Source: RGIG1995 sp045645205 (GTDB taxonomy: Bacteria > Bacillota > Clostridia > Oscillospirales > CAG-272). Taken from it: 63,249 nt of DNA. Under the pieces are notes generated by a model. That model was given only the letters and a program-made list of their open reading frames with translations, ran no database searches and was not told the origin of the DNA. The DNA is taken from positions 1-63,249 of the forward strand of contig JAZRIJ010000067.1 of NCBI GenBank assembly GCA_045645205.1, read 5' to 3'. Made by a program: the position numbers and the translations under genes. Positions 34,249-42,155 of the stretch are shown in pieces; position 1 is the first letter of the stretch, and each line of letters starts with the position of its first letter.

Positions 34249-34374
34249 TTAAGTTTTGCGTATTAAGTGAATTAAAGCAAAAGGAATAGCCAAAAAGAAA
34301 ATACAAACAATCCAAAACAATAATTTGAATATCCAAATGCCACAGGCATAATACATAAATTTCCAAAAGCTCAT
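34249..34374 (-). CDS. Small single-helix membrane protein, 41 residues
   Basis: The minus strand from 34374 encodes MSFWKFMYYACGIWIFKLLF followed by WIVCIFFLAIPFALIHLIRK and a final Thr, then stop. It is almost entirely hydrophobic with aromatic residues, and GAGGAAGTG stands 5 nt before the ATG. It is 19 nt from the next gene in the same direction. No family is recognised, but the ribosome binding site and operon position support a real gene. Confidence 0.6.
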   Translation of the reverse strand: MSFWKFMYYACGIWIFKLLFWIVCIFFLAIPFALIHLIRKT

Positions 34375-34481
34375 GTTAGCACTTCCTCTCTAAACCTATT
34401 CTATAACAAGATAAAGTATTTGTCAATACATTTTAGTATTTTATTTGACATCTTATGACTTTTAAAGAAATTAACACTGCT

Positions 34482-34496
34482 ATCTATTTTGGTAGC
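34482..34496. repeat. Right end of the 15-bp inverted repeat
   Basis: ATCTATTTTGGTAGC is the exact reverse complement of 33330-33344. Confidence 0.8.
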
Positions 34497-34511
34497 ACTT
34501 GCCAACAAGTA

Positions 34512-34530
34512 GCACCGATTTAGATATCGG
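34512..34530. repeat. 19-bp inverted repeat, left copy
   Basis: GCACCGATTTAGATATCGG here is the exact reverse complement of 35568-35586. The two copies bracket a single gene. The inner part (CCGAT/ATCGG) is itself partly palindromic. Confidence 0.85.
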
Positions 34531-34535
34531 GGCAG

Positions 34536-34569
34536 AAAAGTGCGAAACCACAGCTGTTTCGCACTTTTT
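34536..34569. terminator. Strong bidirectional terminator-like hairpin
   Basis: AAAAGTGCGAAAC pairs perfectly with GTTTCGCACTTTT over a 7-nt loop and is followed by T residues. Between here and 34700 only a short AT-rich leader and a second copy of GGGACTTGAAC (34629-34639) are seen. Confidence 0.75.
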
Positions 34570-34700
34570 CTATACAAATTTTTGCAGTTGGTTTTTATAG
34601 ATATCCTACGCGAAAAACGGCTTTCGGTGGGACTTGAACTAAAATATATTGCTTTAAATACGGTTTTGTGCTAAAATAATTTACAAAGGGGGAATTTTAA

Positions 34701-35567
34701 ATGAGAAATCTAACAATAAAAAGAGAGAAAAGTTTTGTGGGCAGTTTTGCAAAAATGAAAGTATATATAGAAGACCCCACTTCAAATGAGTTGTTTATAA
34801 ATGGTTTACCTTGTCGTAAAATAGGCGATTTAAAAAATGGAGAAGAGAAAACCTTTCAAATTAACAAACAAGAGGGAAAGGTATACATAATTGCGGATAA
34901 GTTAAGCAAAAACTACTGCAATGAATTTTATCAACTTTCCGCAGGGCAAGATGATGTTTTTCTCTCCGGTAAAAACAAATTTAACCCTGCCAATGGAAAT
35001 GCATTTCGTTTTGATAACAACGAAAGTGAAGAAAATATCGCAAGCCGTAAGTGTGCCACACAAAAAGGTTTACTAATTTTAATAATAGCCGCTATTGTAG
35101 GTGTCGTTGCGGGTTATTCGATTACTTCTGGTCTTTTTTCAGATAAAGTTCCTGAGCCGAAGGATTTTTCTTCAAATGGAATGACCATAACATTGACTGA
35201 TGAGTTTATAAAAGCTGATATTGAGAATTATACCGTTTCATATGATTCCAAAAATGTGGCTGTATTTGCATTGAAAGAAGAATTCAAGTTGGTTGACGGT
35301 TTTCAAAATTACACTTTGAAACAATACGGTGATTTGGTAATACAGAATAATAATCTTTCTTCATCTAAGATAGAAAACATAGATGGATTAACCGGATTTG
35401 AATATGAATTCACGAATCCCGACACAAAGGATACATATAAATATTTTTCGTTTGTTTATAAATCAAACGATGCCTTTTGGTTGGTGCAGTTTGCTACACT
35501 TACAGAAAATGCCAATGAGTACAGTTCGAAAATTTTTGAATGGGCTAAAACTGTTTCTTTTGAATAA
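34701..35567 (+). CDS. Hypothetical single-pass membrane protein with C-terminal extracytoplasmic domain
   Basis: A 288-residue protein. Residues 1-105 are a soluble cytoplasmic-side domain (MKVYIEDPTSNELFINGLPC, EEKTFQINKQEGKVYIIADK), residues ~120-142 are one transmembrane helix (GLLILIIAAIVGVVAGYSI), and ~150-288 form an outside domain beginning with SSNGMTITLTDEF and ending with WLVQFATLTENANEYSSKIFEWAKTV. This end resembles bacterial proteins that carry a PsbP/DUF-like fold, but I cannot name it. The stop codon touches the right copy of the 19-bp inverted repeat, so the gene fills a bounded cassette. Confidence 0.68.
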   Translation: MRNLTIKREKSFVGSFAKMKVYIEDPTSNELFINGLPCRKIGDLKNGEEKTFQINKQEGKVYIIADKLSKNYCNEFYQLSAGQDDVFLSGKNKFNPANGNAFRFDNNESEENIASRKCATQKGLLILIIAAIVGVVAGYSITSGLFSDKVPEPKDFSSNGMTITLTDEFIKADIENYTVSYDSKNVAVFALKEEFKLVDGFQNYTLKQYGDLVIQNNNLSSSKIENIDGLTGFEYEFTNPDTKDTYKYFSFVYKSNDAFWLVQFATLTENANEYSSKIFEWAKTVSFE

Positions 35568-35586
35568 CCGATATCTAAATCGGTGC
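35568..35586. repeat. 19-bp inverted repeat, right copy
   Basis: CCGATATCTAAATCGGTGC starts at the base after the stop codon at 35567 and is the reverse complement of 34512-34530. Confidence 0.85.
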
Positions 35587-35602
35587 AACATGCCAAAAAA
35601 AT

Positions 35603-35632
35603 TCCTCGGACTTGTTCCGAGGATATTTTTTT
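35603..35632 (+). terminator. Terminator of the 288-residue protein gene
   Basis: TCCTCGG pairs with CCGAGGA and is followed by TATTTTTTT. Confidence 0.8.
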
Positions 35633-35708
35633 ACCTCTTCACTTTTCACTTTTCTCTACAAAGAGGAATTTTTTTGGAAGTAATAAGTAATAGTGAATAG
35701 TGAAAAGG
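35633..35708. repeat. Long imperfect inverted repeat of the AATAGTGAATAGTGAA family
   Basis: CCTCTTCACTTTTCACTTTT on the left faces AATAGTGAATAGTGAAAAGG on the right. The same repeat type appears at 59583-59669. Confidence 0.7.
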
Positions 35709-35753
35709 TATTTCGGTAGAGTTTCGCGATGCGAAACTCATATTTATTTTAGA

Positions 35754-35782
35754 TTGAAAAGTGATAAGGTTTATGGTATAAC
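35754..35782 (+). promoter_or_regulatory. Module-type promoter
   Basis: TTGAAA (35754-35759), 17 nt containing TATGG, then TATAAC (35777-35782). The same geometry is seen before the genes at 54345, 59721, 60586, 61372 and 62630. Confidence 0.65.
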
Positions 35783-35812
35783 TAGAACATCAAAGTGGAA
35801 GGTGGCAAGGTT

Positions 35813-35860
35813 ATGTCAGATAATAGCTATGGTAACTTTTATAATTATATTTCTATATGA
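35813..35860 (+). CDS. Possible 15-residue leader peptide
   Basis: ATG at 35813 follows GGAAGGTGGCAAGG and opens MSDNSYGNFYNYISI, stopping at 35860, with GAGGAAGAAG directly after for the next gene. It could be a translated leader or the truncated start of a former cassette gene. No product is known. Confidence 0.35.
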   Translation: MSDNSYGNFYNYISI

Positions 35861-35872
35861 GGAAGAAGACAA

Positions 35873-36850
35873 ATGAAGACTTATTATAAAAAAGGAATAA
35901 TGCAAGAGACTGAAATACTTTTAAATTATATAGAGGATTTTTGCATACAGGAAGTACCTGACACTATAGAGAAGTATTCGTATACAGGAGATTCTATAAG
36001 ATATGAACTTGATAGTGAGTTAGTTGCATTGTATGATAAATTCAGAGATTTGCTGTTTCCTGATACTGAAAAATACTATGAACAGATTGATTTAGTTCCA
36101 ATATTTGTCCAAGAGGCAGGCTATAATTCGGATTGTGCGCTTAGCTCTGAACAGCTTCTGGAACTTATAGATATCTTTAAAGATACAACACCGGATTTAT
36201 ATAAATATTTGTATTTAGTTGATATTCAGTTTTTAATTGCTACCATTCAAAATCTTTTAGACGGTATGAATTATGCTATTACAAATTATTATGTTCAAAT
36301 AAGTGATGTTGATATTACAGAAAGCATAAAAAATAATAAAGATACAGTTATAATGATGAATTCATACGAAGCCAGATGTATATCTTCTTTGGTAGAAAGT
36401 TATTTTACCAAGGCTTATTCAATACTTGATATGCTTACTAAAATCGAATATGAATTTGAACATAAGTATGATGTATTTGACAATTTCAAGAAAACAAAAA
36501 GTGCAAATATTCTTTGGGGAGACAGAAAAAAGCTTAATATTGAAAAAGAAAATACGGTTTTTGATAGAAGCAACACGGTTAAACTTATAGAATCTTTAAG
36601 AAATGAAGTTGTACATAACGGTTCATTAGAGCAAAATCCAAGGGTATTTGTTAAATTTGCAGATGATAAAATTGTAGAGCGATTTATGTTAATTCCGGAC
36701 TATACTGACGGGGTTTTGGTAGCATCTAAAAGCAGAAAGCATTTTTTCAGTCAAGAAAATAAGGCAAACGATATTTTGCCTACAATTCACTTTGACTATT
36801 TAAATGAAATATTATCTACCGTAAAACATATGAATAATAGGACATTGTAG
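35873..36850 (+). CDS. Hypothetical protein with a HEPN-like RNEVVH motif
   Basis: A 325-residue, mostly helical, acidic cytoplasmic protein without signal or membrane segment. Near residue 243 the sequence SLRNEVVHNGS contains the R-N-X3-H pattern (Arg243, His248) typical of HEPN nucleotide-binding or RNase domains, preceded by long helices that would fit the four-helix HEPN bundle. HEPN proteins often act in defence or toxin systems, but no partner nucleotidyltransferase or antitoxin is adjacent. The family assignment rests on the motif only. Confidence 0.6.
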   Translation: MKTYYKKGIMQETEILLNYIEDFCIQEVPDTIEKYSYTGDSIRYELDSELVALYDKFRDLLFPDTEKYYEQIDLVPIFVQEAGYNSDCALSSEQLLELIDIFKDTTPDLYKYLYLVDIQFLIATIQNLLDGMNYAITNYYVQISDVDITESIKNNKDTVIMMNSYEARCISSLVESYFTKAYSILDMLTKIEYEFEHKYDVFDNFKKTKSANILWGDRKKLNIEKENTVFDRSNTVKLIESLRNEVVHNGSLEQNPRVFVKFADDKIVERFMLIPDYTDGVLVASKSRKHFFSQENKANDILPTIHFDYLNEILSTVKHMNNRTL

Positions 36851-36886
36851 TCATTAATACGGATTGTAAAAAATATATGTTATTTT

Positions 36887-36973
36887 ATTGTATCACAAAA
36901 CAAATATTTAATTATATTCACATACGGATAAATATAAATAAATATTGAAAAAAACATTATATTGTGATACAAT
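36887..36973 (+). promoter_or_regulatory. Promoter region framed by a 12-bp inverted repeat
   Basis: ATTGTATCACAA (36887-36898) and TTGTGATACAAT (36962-36973) are exact reverse complements. The right copy contains the -10 of TTGAAA (36945-36950)-17-TACAAT (36968-36973), so a dimeric regulator binding both copies could control the next gene. Confidence 0.5.
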
Positions 36974-37012
36974 TACAATAAGGCTTTTATATAACTTTTT
37001 GGGGAGATTATT

Positions 37013-37276
37013 ATGAAAAACTGCAGTACATATTTTAAAAACAATGATTGTGAATATTTTCCATGCCATAAAATAAAGGGTGAGTTTTTTAATTGTATGT
37101 TTTGTTGCTGTCCTCTTTATGCTTTAGGCGATAAGTGCGGCGGCAATTTTGTCTATTTAGAAAACGGAGTTAAAGATTGCTCCAACTGCACACTCCCTCA
37201 TGCCGAGGGCGGATATGAATATGTATATTCCAAACTCCGAGAAGTATCCGAAATGGCAAAAAATAACCGTAGTTAA
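37013..37276 (+). CDS. Small cysteine-rich (probable metal-binding) protein
   Basis: An 87-residue protein with ten cysteines: NDCEYFPCHKIKGEFFNCMF, CCCPLYALGDKCGG, KDCSNCTLPHAEGG. This order matches the 'cysteine-rich small domain' family (PF04071 type), proposed to bind metal and in some clostridia found with cobalamin genes. The neighbouring locus encodes B12-dependent glutamate mutase, but a functional link is only an inference. It is monocistronic with its own promoter and terminator. Confidence 0.8.
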   Translation: MKNCSTYFKNNDCEYFPCHKIKGEFFNCMFCCCPLYALGDKCGGNFVYLENGVKDCSNCTLPHAEGGYEYVYSKLREVSEMAKNNRS

Positions 37277-37290
37277 CGATGACTACGGTT
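37265..37290 (+). terminator. Terminator of the cysteine-rich gene
   Basis: AACCGTAG/CTACGGTT stem overlapping the stop codon, then ATTTATATTATTTG. Confidence 0.6.
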
Positions 37291-37402
37291 ATTTATATTA
37301 TTTGTACGCTTTACCATGCCAATTTTATACAAGTATCATAAACAAAGCGACAGTCGGAATAATATCCACCTACATTTAGGAGGAATATCTAATAATGTAG
37401 GA

Positions 37403-38347
37403 CTACATTATCAAATCGGTTTGTTTTTTCTGATTTTCGTCAAGTTTTTTCAAAGCTTGCGCCGCTTTTTCGCCGACACAGCCGATCAGCAAATAACGTT
37501 TTGACAGTTGGTCATATATAAAATGGTTAAGAAGATTGAAATTTTCAATCATTCCCGTATTGGAAACATGAATACGAGGTCCTGTGCAAGGGTGGATCTT
37601 GTCTCCGATTGAAACATGGTTGTTGTCAAAATAGGTAACCGGAAGATTTGCTGCAATAAGTTCATTTACTTTGTTTTCCAACTCTGCTATATTAAAGTTT
37701 GGCTTGTATTCGGGGAATGCTATTACAAAGCCGTGTTTTACGTCGTCGTGGGTGCAACGCGCCAAGTCAGCCGCCGGCATACAGGCTTCGCAAAGGTCTT
37801 CGGCTGTATGAGCCATAAGGCGATAACGAAGCGATGCATATACTGTGTCTCGAATTTCGTTGGGTTCGGGACCGAATAGCATAGGGCGCGCAATAAGTAT
37901 CTGTTCTCCTGCTCCTATAAGCAGATTTGCGTTAAATCCCAGATGCGGATATATAAGGTCAAAGTGTTCCACCACAACGCGTTTTCCGTTTGCAAGAGCC
38001 TCGCGGATGGCGTCTGCCAACACGCTCATTTGGGTAAAACCGTTTTCAAAACGAATATCCACATGGTAAGTATGTGGGGAAAAGAATTTAAAACCGCCTC
38101 CGCCTTGGTCGAGCAAAGGAAGTGGACGTACATATACACCGTCATCATCGTTTGTTAATTCCAGCCCTGGAAACATACCTCGTATCAATGCGCTTTTACC
38201 CGAACCTGCCTCGCCTATAACACCTATAAGCTTATCAAAAGGTGAAAGATACAGTTGCGCTAACTGCATACCGAGAGAATACATACGGTTATATCCTCTG
38301 GGAGCAAAATAACTGCTTAGAATATGGCTTTTTTGTCTTTCTTGCAT
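37403..38347 (-). CDS. P-loop NTPase fused to an AlaRS/ThrRS SAD-like domain
   Basis: A 314-residue protein. Residues ~40-55 hold a Walker A motif (GVIGEAGSGKSALIRGMFPG) in a kinase-like N-terminal half. The C-terminal part contains HVSIGDKIHPCTGPRIHVSN followed by TGMIENF, which resembles the Cys-Gly-Gly-Thr-His-Val...Asn-Thr-Gly pattern of the second additional domain of alanyl-tRNA synthetase. It has GGGAGGG before the ATG and is 16 nt downstream of citC in the same operon. Its role in citramalate/citrate lyase function is unknown; prosthetic-group or lyase activation chemistry is only a guess. Confidence 0.75.
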   Translation of the reverse strand: MQERQKSHILSSYFAPRGYNRMYSLGMQLAQLYLSPFDKLIGVIGEAGSGKSALIRGMFPGLELTNDDDGVYVRPLPLLDQGGGGFKFFSPHTYHVDIRFENGFTQMSVLADAIREALANGKRVVVEHFDLIYPHLGFNANLLIGAGEQILIARPMLFGPEPNEIRDTVYASLRYRLMAHTAEDLCEACMPAADLARCTHDDVKHGFVIAFPEYKPNFNIAELENKVNELIAANLPVTYFDNNHVSIGDKIHPCTGPRIHVSNTGMIENFNLLNHFIYDQLSKRYLLIGCVGEKAAQALKKLDENQKKQTDLIM

Positions 38348-38363
38348 ATTTGTTGCCCTCCCG

Positions 38364-39350
38364 TTAAATCATGTTATTGGTTTTAAGATAATTAAGCGTA
38401 GTCTGAGGAACAATATATTTCAATTGTTCTGTTTTGCCTTCGTTGATCAGTGCGCGAACAGCACTTGCGCTAATAGGTGTACCGCCAACTTCTTTTCTAA
38501 CAATTTCTTTAAACTCGATATCTGCCATAGGCAGCTTTTTGCGTAAAGTGTCGTTATAAGTATTTGTCATTGCTGACAATGGTTCAGTGCCCACATATCT
38601 TCTTGTAATTGCTAAACGCGGCACGAAATATTTTACAAAAATTTCAATATCAATATCGCACAGAACTTCATCGGCATTATCTCGGTCTTTAAGAAAATAG
38701 GTAGGGAATGTTGCGGAAGAAATCAAGTATGGTCCGGTTTGCAAAACAATTACATTAGAAAGATGTGCTGTTCCCAATTTCACCATTTCAAATCTGTCTT
38801 TGGCAGAAAAACCGTCGCCCTCTTCGGATAATACAAAAATATAAACTAAATCACATTCAGCTGCGGCTGTTTCAATAAGATATTGGTGGCCGAGTGTAAA
38901 CGGATTGCAGTTCATTACAATCGCGCCGACATTTTTTTCACAAGTTTTTTCGGGTAATGTATCAAGAAATTGTGAAATACCGTTTCTCTTGTTTTCCATA
39001 ACAAGAACCTTGTCTGTCTCGGCAATGGGATAAAAGAAAAGTGAAGAAAAAATAAATCTGTTAGATGGTTTTGTGTATAGAAAAAGGTGATGATATCCTT
39101 CTTCAAATGCATCGCGCCTAAGCTCTGTAATTATTTTTGAAAGCAGGTCCTCGCCTTGATGTTCGGGAGATACCGCCAGGAGCTTAAGAATATTGGCATT
39201 TCTGCTTCCCGCGGCAATCAGCTCATCTTCGTCCCAAACCAAAACTGTTCGCTGAGGACAAGTGTCATCATGAAGGCCTGAAACATCCATAAGCTTTTTC
39301 CATTTTTCAAGTCTTATTCCGCTTAAACGGGATACAATTTCAACACTCAT
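38364..39350 (-). CDS. citC: [Citrate/citramalate lyase] ligase (acetate:SH-acyl-carrier-protein ligase)
   Basis: A 328-residue enzyme that acetylates the prosthetic group of the lyase acyl carrier protein and so activates the lyase. The N-terminal ~115 residues are GNAT-like (ILKLLAVSPEHQGEDLLSKI), and the rest is a nucleotidyltransferase fold with NCNPFTLGHQYLIE (HXGH-like) and PISASAVRALI. It is divergent from citDEF. In this context the carrier is likely that of citramalate lyase. Confidence 0.92.
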   Translation of the reverse strand: MSVEIVSRLSGIRLEKWKKLMDVSGLHDDTCPQRTVLVWDEDELIAAGSRNANILKLLAVSPEHQGEDLLSKIITELRRDAFEEGYHHLFLYTKPSNRFIFSSLFFYPIAETDKVLVMENKRNGISQFLDTLPEKTCEKNVGAIVMNCNPFTLGHQYLIETAAAECDLVYIFVLSEEGDGFSAKDRFEMVKLGTAHLSNVIVLQTGPYLISSATFPTYFLKDRDNADEVLCDIDIEIFVKYFVPRLAITRRYVGTEPLSAMTNTYNDTLRKKLPMADIEFKEIVRKEVGGTPISASAVRALINEGKTEQLKYIVPQTTLNYLKTNNMI

Positions 39351-39445
39351 AGATTTCTCCTATAGTCATTTTGTATGTTCTTACTTTAATTATACAACAT
39401 TTTTTTGATTTAGAAAAGAGATTATTAAAAAAATGTAAAAAAAGG

Positions 39446-39474
39446 TTGTGTTTTTTTAAGTAAAGTGCTAATAT
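39446..39474 (+). promoter_or_regulatory. Promoter of citDEF
   Basis: TTGTGT (39446-39451), a 17-nt spacer and TAATAT (39469-39474), 55 nt upstream of citD. Confidence 0.55.
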
Positions 39475-39529
39475 ATAACAAGTGAGATAATTATTATGCA
39501 AAATTGATAAAGAAAGGAGCTGTTTTACA

Positions 39530-39799
39530 GTGAAGATTATAAGACAGGCATCGGCAGGAACGATGGAGTCCAGTGATGCATATGTGGAAATTGAGCCAAA
39601 TGAAAACGGTCTTGAGATTCATATTCAATCGGTCGTTGAAAAACAATTTGGGGACGAGATAGAGGCAACTGTACGAGAGGTTCTTGCTGATTATGATTTA
39701 ACTAACGCTGAAGTTCGCGTTGTAGACAGAGGAGCGCTTGAATGTGTTATAAGAGCGAGAGTGGAAACGGCGATACATAGATGCGGGGGTGAAGTGTAA
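39530..39799 (+). CDS. citD: Citrate/citramalate lyase acyl carrier protein (gamma subunit)
   Basis: An 89-residue carrier protein. The sequence ASAGTMESSDAYVEIEP contains the serine that carries the phosphoribosyl-dephospho-CoA group in the family. A GTG start at 39530 follows AAAGGAGC. Its stop codon overlaps the citE start (TAATG). No citX or citG, which make and attach the prosthetic group, are found in this window. Confidence 0.93.
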   Translation: MKIIRQASAGTMESSDAYVEIEPNENGLEIHIQSVVEKQFGDEIEATVREVLADYDLTNAEVRVVDRGALECVIRARVETAIHRCGGEV

Positions 39800-40680
39800 T
39801 GCGGAGAAGTCTTTTGTTTTTACCCGGAAATAACCCCAATATGCTTATTAATGCGGGATATCTGGGCGCTGATGCCGTAATCTTTGACCTTGAAGATGCT
39901 GTATCACCCGCAGAAAAGGATGCTGCCCGCATACTTGTTCGTAACACTATGCGGTATATGAAGCTTGATTGCGAAAAAATTGTACGTATCAACTCGGTTG
40001 ATACTTCATATTGGCAGTCTGATATTAATACAATTTTGCCTGAGTGTCCGGATTTGATTCTTTTGCCGAAGGTAAGTTCGCCTGATGATGTTTTAACGGT
40101 TGCATCATATATGGAAGAGGTTGAAAGTAAGCTCGGTCTACCGAAAGGTACTGTTGGAATTATGCCGCTTATAGAAACAGCTTTGGGCGTTGAAAATGCA
40201 TTTTCGATTGCAATTGCATCTCCGCGTGTAAAAGCACTGTTCCTTGGCGCTGAGGACTTGACAGCCGACATTCAGTGCAAACGTACAAGAGAGGGCAGAG
40301 AAATAGAATATGCCCGCACACGTCTTGTTGTTGCGGCGCGCGCAGCAGGGGTAGATGTATATGATACTCCGTTTACCGATGTAAATGATGACGAGGGCAT
40401 TTATACAGATGCTCGTTTGGCAAAGAGCTTAGGTTTTACAGGTAAGGCTTCTATTTCGCCAAGACATGTTGATGCGATAAACAGCGTATTCAGTCCAACC
40501 ATAGCAGAGATCAATTATGCATACGATGTTATAGAGGCTATTGAAACTGCGAAGAAACAGGGAAAGGGCGCTATTTCTCTCAATGGAAAGATGATTGATG
40601 CTCCTATCGTTGCAAGAGCAGAACGTACTATTGCCATGGCGAAGGCGCTTGGTATTGAGAGGAGAGATGACTGTGAGTAA
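39799..40680 (+). CDS. citE: Citrate/citramalate lyase beta subunit
   Basis: A 293-residue TIM-barrel subunit that cleaves the acyl-carrier thioester of citramalate (or citrate). Motifs are RRSLLFLPGNNPNMLINAG, GADAVIFDLEDAVSPAEKD, LLPKVSSPDDV, MPLIETALGVENAFSIA, FLGAEDLTADI and KASISPRHVDAINSVF. It overlaps citD by one base and citF by 14 nt. Confidence 0.95.
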   Translation: MRRSLLFLPGNNPNMLINAGYLGADAVIFDLEDAVSPAEKDAARILVRNTMRYMKLDCEKIVRINSVDTSYWQSDINTILPECPDLILLPKVSSPDDVLTVASYMEEVESKLGLPKGTVGIMPLIETALGVENAFSIAIASPRVKALFLGAEDLTADIQCKRTREGREIEYARTRLVVAARAAGVDVYDTPFTDVNDDEGIYTDARLAKSLGFTGKASISPRHVDAINSVFSPTIAEINYAYDVIEAIETAKKQGKGAISLNGKMIDAPIVARAERTIAMAKALGIERRDDCE

Positions 40681-42079
40681 GTTAGTAAAGACTGTCAAAG
40701 AAGTAGTAGAACTTGTAGGACTTAAAGATGGCATGACTGTATCGTTCCACCATCATTTGCGTAACGGCGACTATGTGTTGAATATGGTTATGGCGGAAAT
40801 TGCACAGTTGGGCTTTCGTGATATTAACGTAAATGCGAGTTCGCTTTTTGATGCGCATGTTCCGTTGCTTGAGCATATAAAAAAAGGTGTTGTTAGCGGA
40901 ATTGCAGCCGATTACATAGGAGCAGGACTTGGAAGAGCGATTTCTGAGGGCGTACTGGAATCACCTGTTCAATTCTATACGCACGGAGGACGTGCGAGTA
41001 ATATTGCTCTTGGCAGAACACCTATTGATGTAGCGTTTATTGCGGCTCCAACATCAGACCCGATGGGAAATTGCTCGGGTAAATACGGTAAATCTGCGTG
41101 TGGTAGTTTGGGTTATGCTTTTGCTGACGCTATGTATGCAAAAAAGGTTGTTGTTATAACAGATAATCTTGTACCGTATCCTTTGACAGACTTTTCCATT
41201 TCAGAAGATTTTGTCGATTATGTTGTTGAGGTTGATGCTATAGGCGATCCCAAAGGAATTGTGTCGGGGACAACAAAGATAACTCGAGATCCGGTAGGTC
41301 TTGTAATGGCATCTCACGCTGCAAAGGTTATAGAAGCTTCAGGTTTGCTCAAGGATGGATTCTCTTTCCAAACAGGTGCCGGAGGAGCATCGTTGGCAGC
41401 AGCGAAATTTCTTAAAGATATAATGGTTGAAAAGCAGATACAGGGTAGCTTTGGGCTTGGCGGTATAACCGGTTATATGGTAGATATGCTGAAAGCAGGT
41501 TGTTTTCGTACGTTGATGGACGTACAATGTTTTGATCTTACAGCTGTCGAGTCTTTGAGAGATGATCCGAGACATCAGGAGATATCTGCATTGCAATATG
41601 CATCCCCAAGTTGTAAGAGTGCTGTTGTTGACAGTCTTGATGTTGTTATTTTAGGCGCAACAGAGATAGACACTGATTTCAACGTAAATGTACATACAGA
41701 TTCAAACGGTTATATTATGGGGGGGGCGGGCGGCCACAGCGACACTGCGGCAGGCGCAAAGCTTTCTATGATCATAGCGCCTATGTTCCGAGCAAGATTG
41801 CCTATAGTAACAGAGCGTGTAACTTGTATATCAACTCCCGGTGAAAATGTAGATGTTCTTGTAACACAGGGCGGCATTGCTGTCAATCCAAGAAGACAAG
41901 AGCTTTCAGACCGACTTAAAGCAGCAGGACTTCCTATTATTGATATAAATGATTTGAAGGAAAAAACCGAGCGTATAACAGGCTCTCCCAAGAAGATCAA
42001 CAGAGGAGATAAGGTTGTTGCAGAGGTCGTCAGCCGTGACGGTGAGTTGTGCGACAGAATATTTAGTGTGCAAAAATAA
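40667..42079 (+). CDS. citF: Citrate/citramalate lyase alpha subunit
   Basis: About 470 residues; the transferase subunit that exchanges acetate for the substrate acid on the carrier. Characteristic parts are DGMTVSFHHHLRNGDYVLNM, APTSDPMGNCSGKYGKSACG, FSFQTGAGGASLAAAKFLKD, GGAGGHSDTAAGAKLSMI and VLVTQGGIAVNPRRQEL. ATG 40667 is preceded by GAGAGGAG; a longer frame from 40595 reads through citE and was rejected. Next to glutamate mutase and methylaspartate lyase genes the most likely substrate is (S)-citramalate. Confidence 0.94.
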   Translation: MTVSKLVKTVKEVVELVGLKDGMTVSFHHHLRNGDYVLNMVMAEIAQLGFRDINVNASSLFDAHVPLLEHIKKGVVSGIAADYIGAGLGRAISEGVLESPVQFYTHGGRASNIALGRTPIDVAFIAAPTSDPMGNCSGKYGKSACGSLGYAFADAMYAKKVVVITDNLVPYPLTDFSISEDFVDYVVEVDAIGDPKGIVSGTTKITRDPVGLVMASHAAKVIEASGLLKDGFSFQTGAGGASLAAAKFLKDIMVEKQIQGSFGLGGITGYMVDMLKAGCFRTLMDVQCFDLTAVESLRDDPRHQEISALQYASPSCKSAVVDSLDVVILGATEIDTDFNVNVHTDSNGYIMGGAGGHSDTAAGAKLSMIIAPMFRARLPIVTERVTCISTPGENVDVLVTQGGIAVNPRRQELSDRLKAAGLPIIDINDLKEKTERITGSPKKINRGDKVVAEVVSRDGELCDRIFSVQK

Positions 42080-42155
42080 TAAATAAAGTGAATTATTGTT
42101 TGTATACAAAAAATAATCAATAAAAAAATTTAAACCATATCAACAACATAATTTA

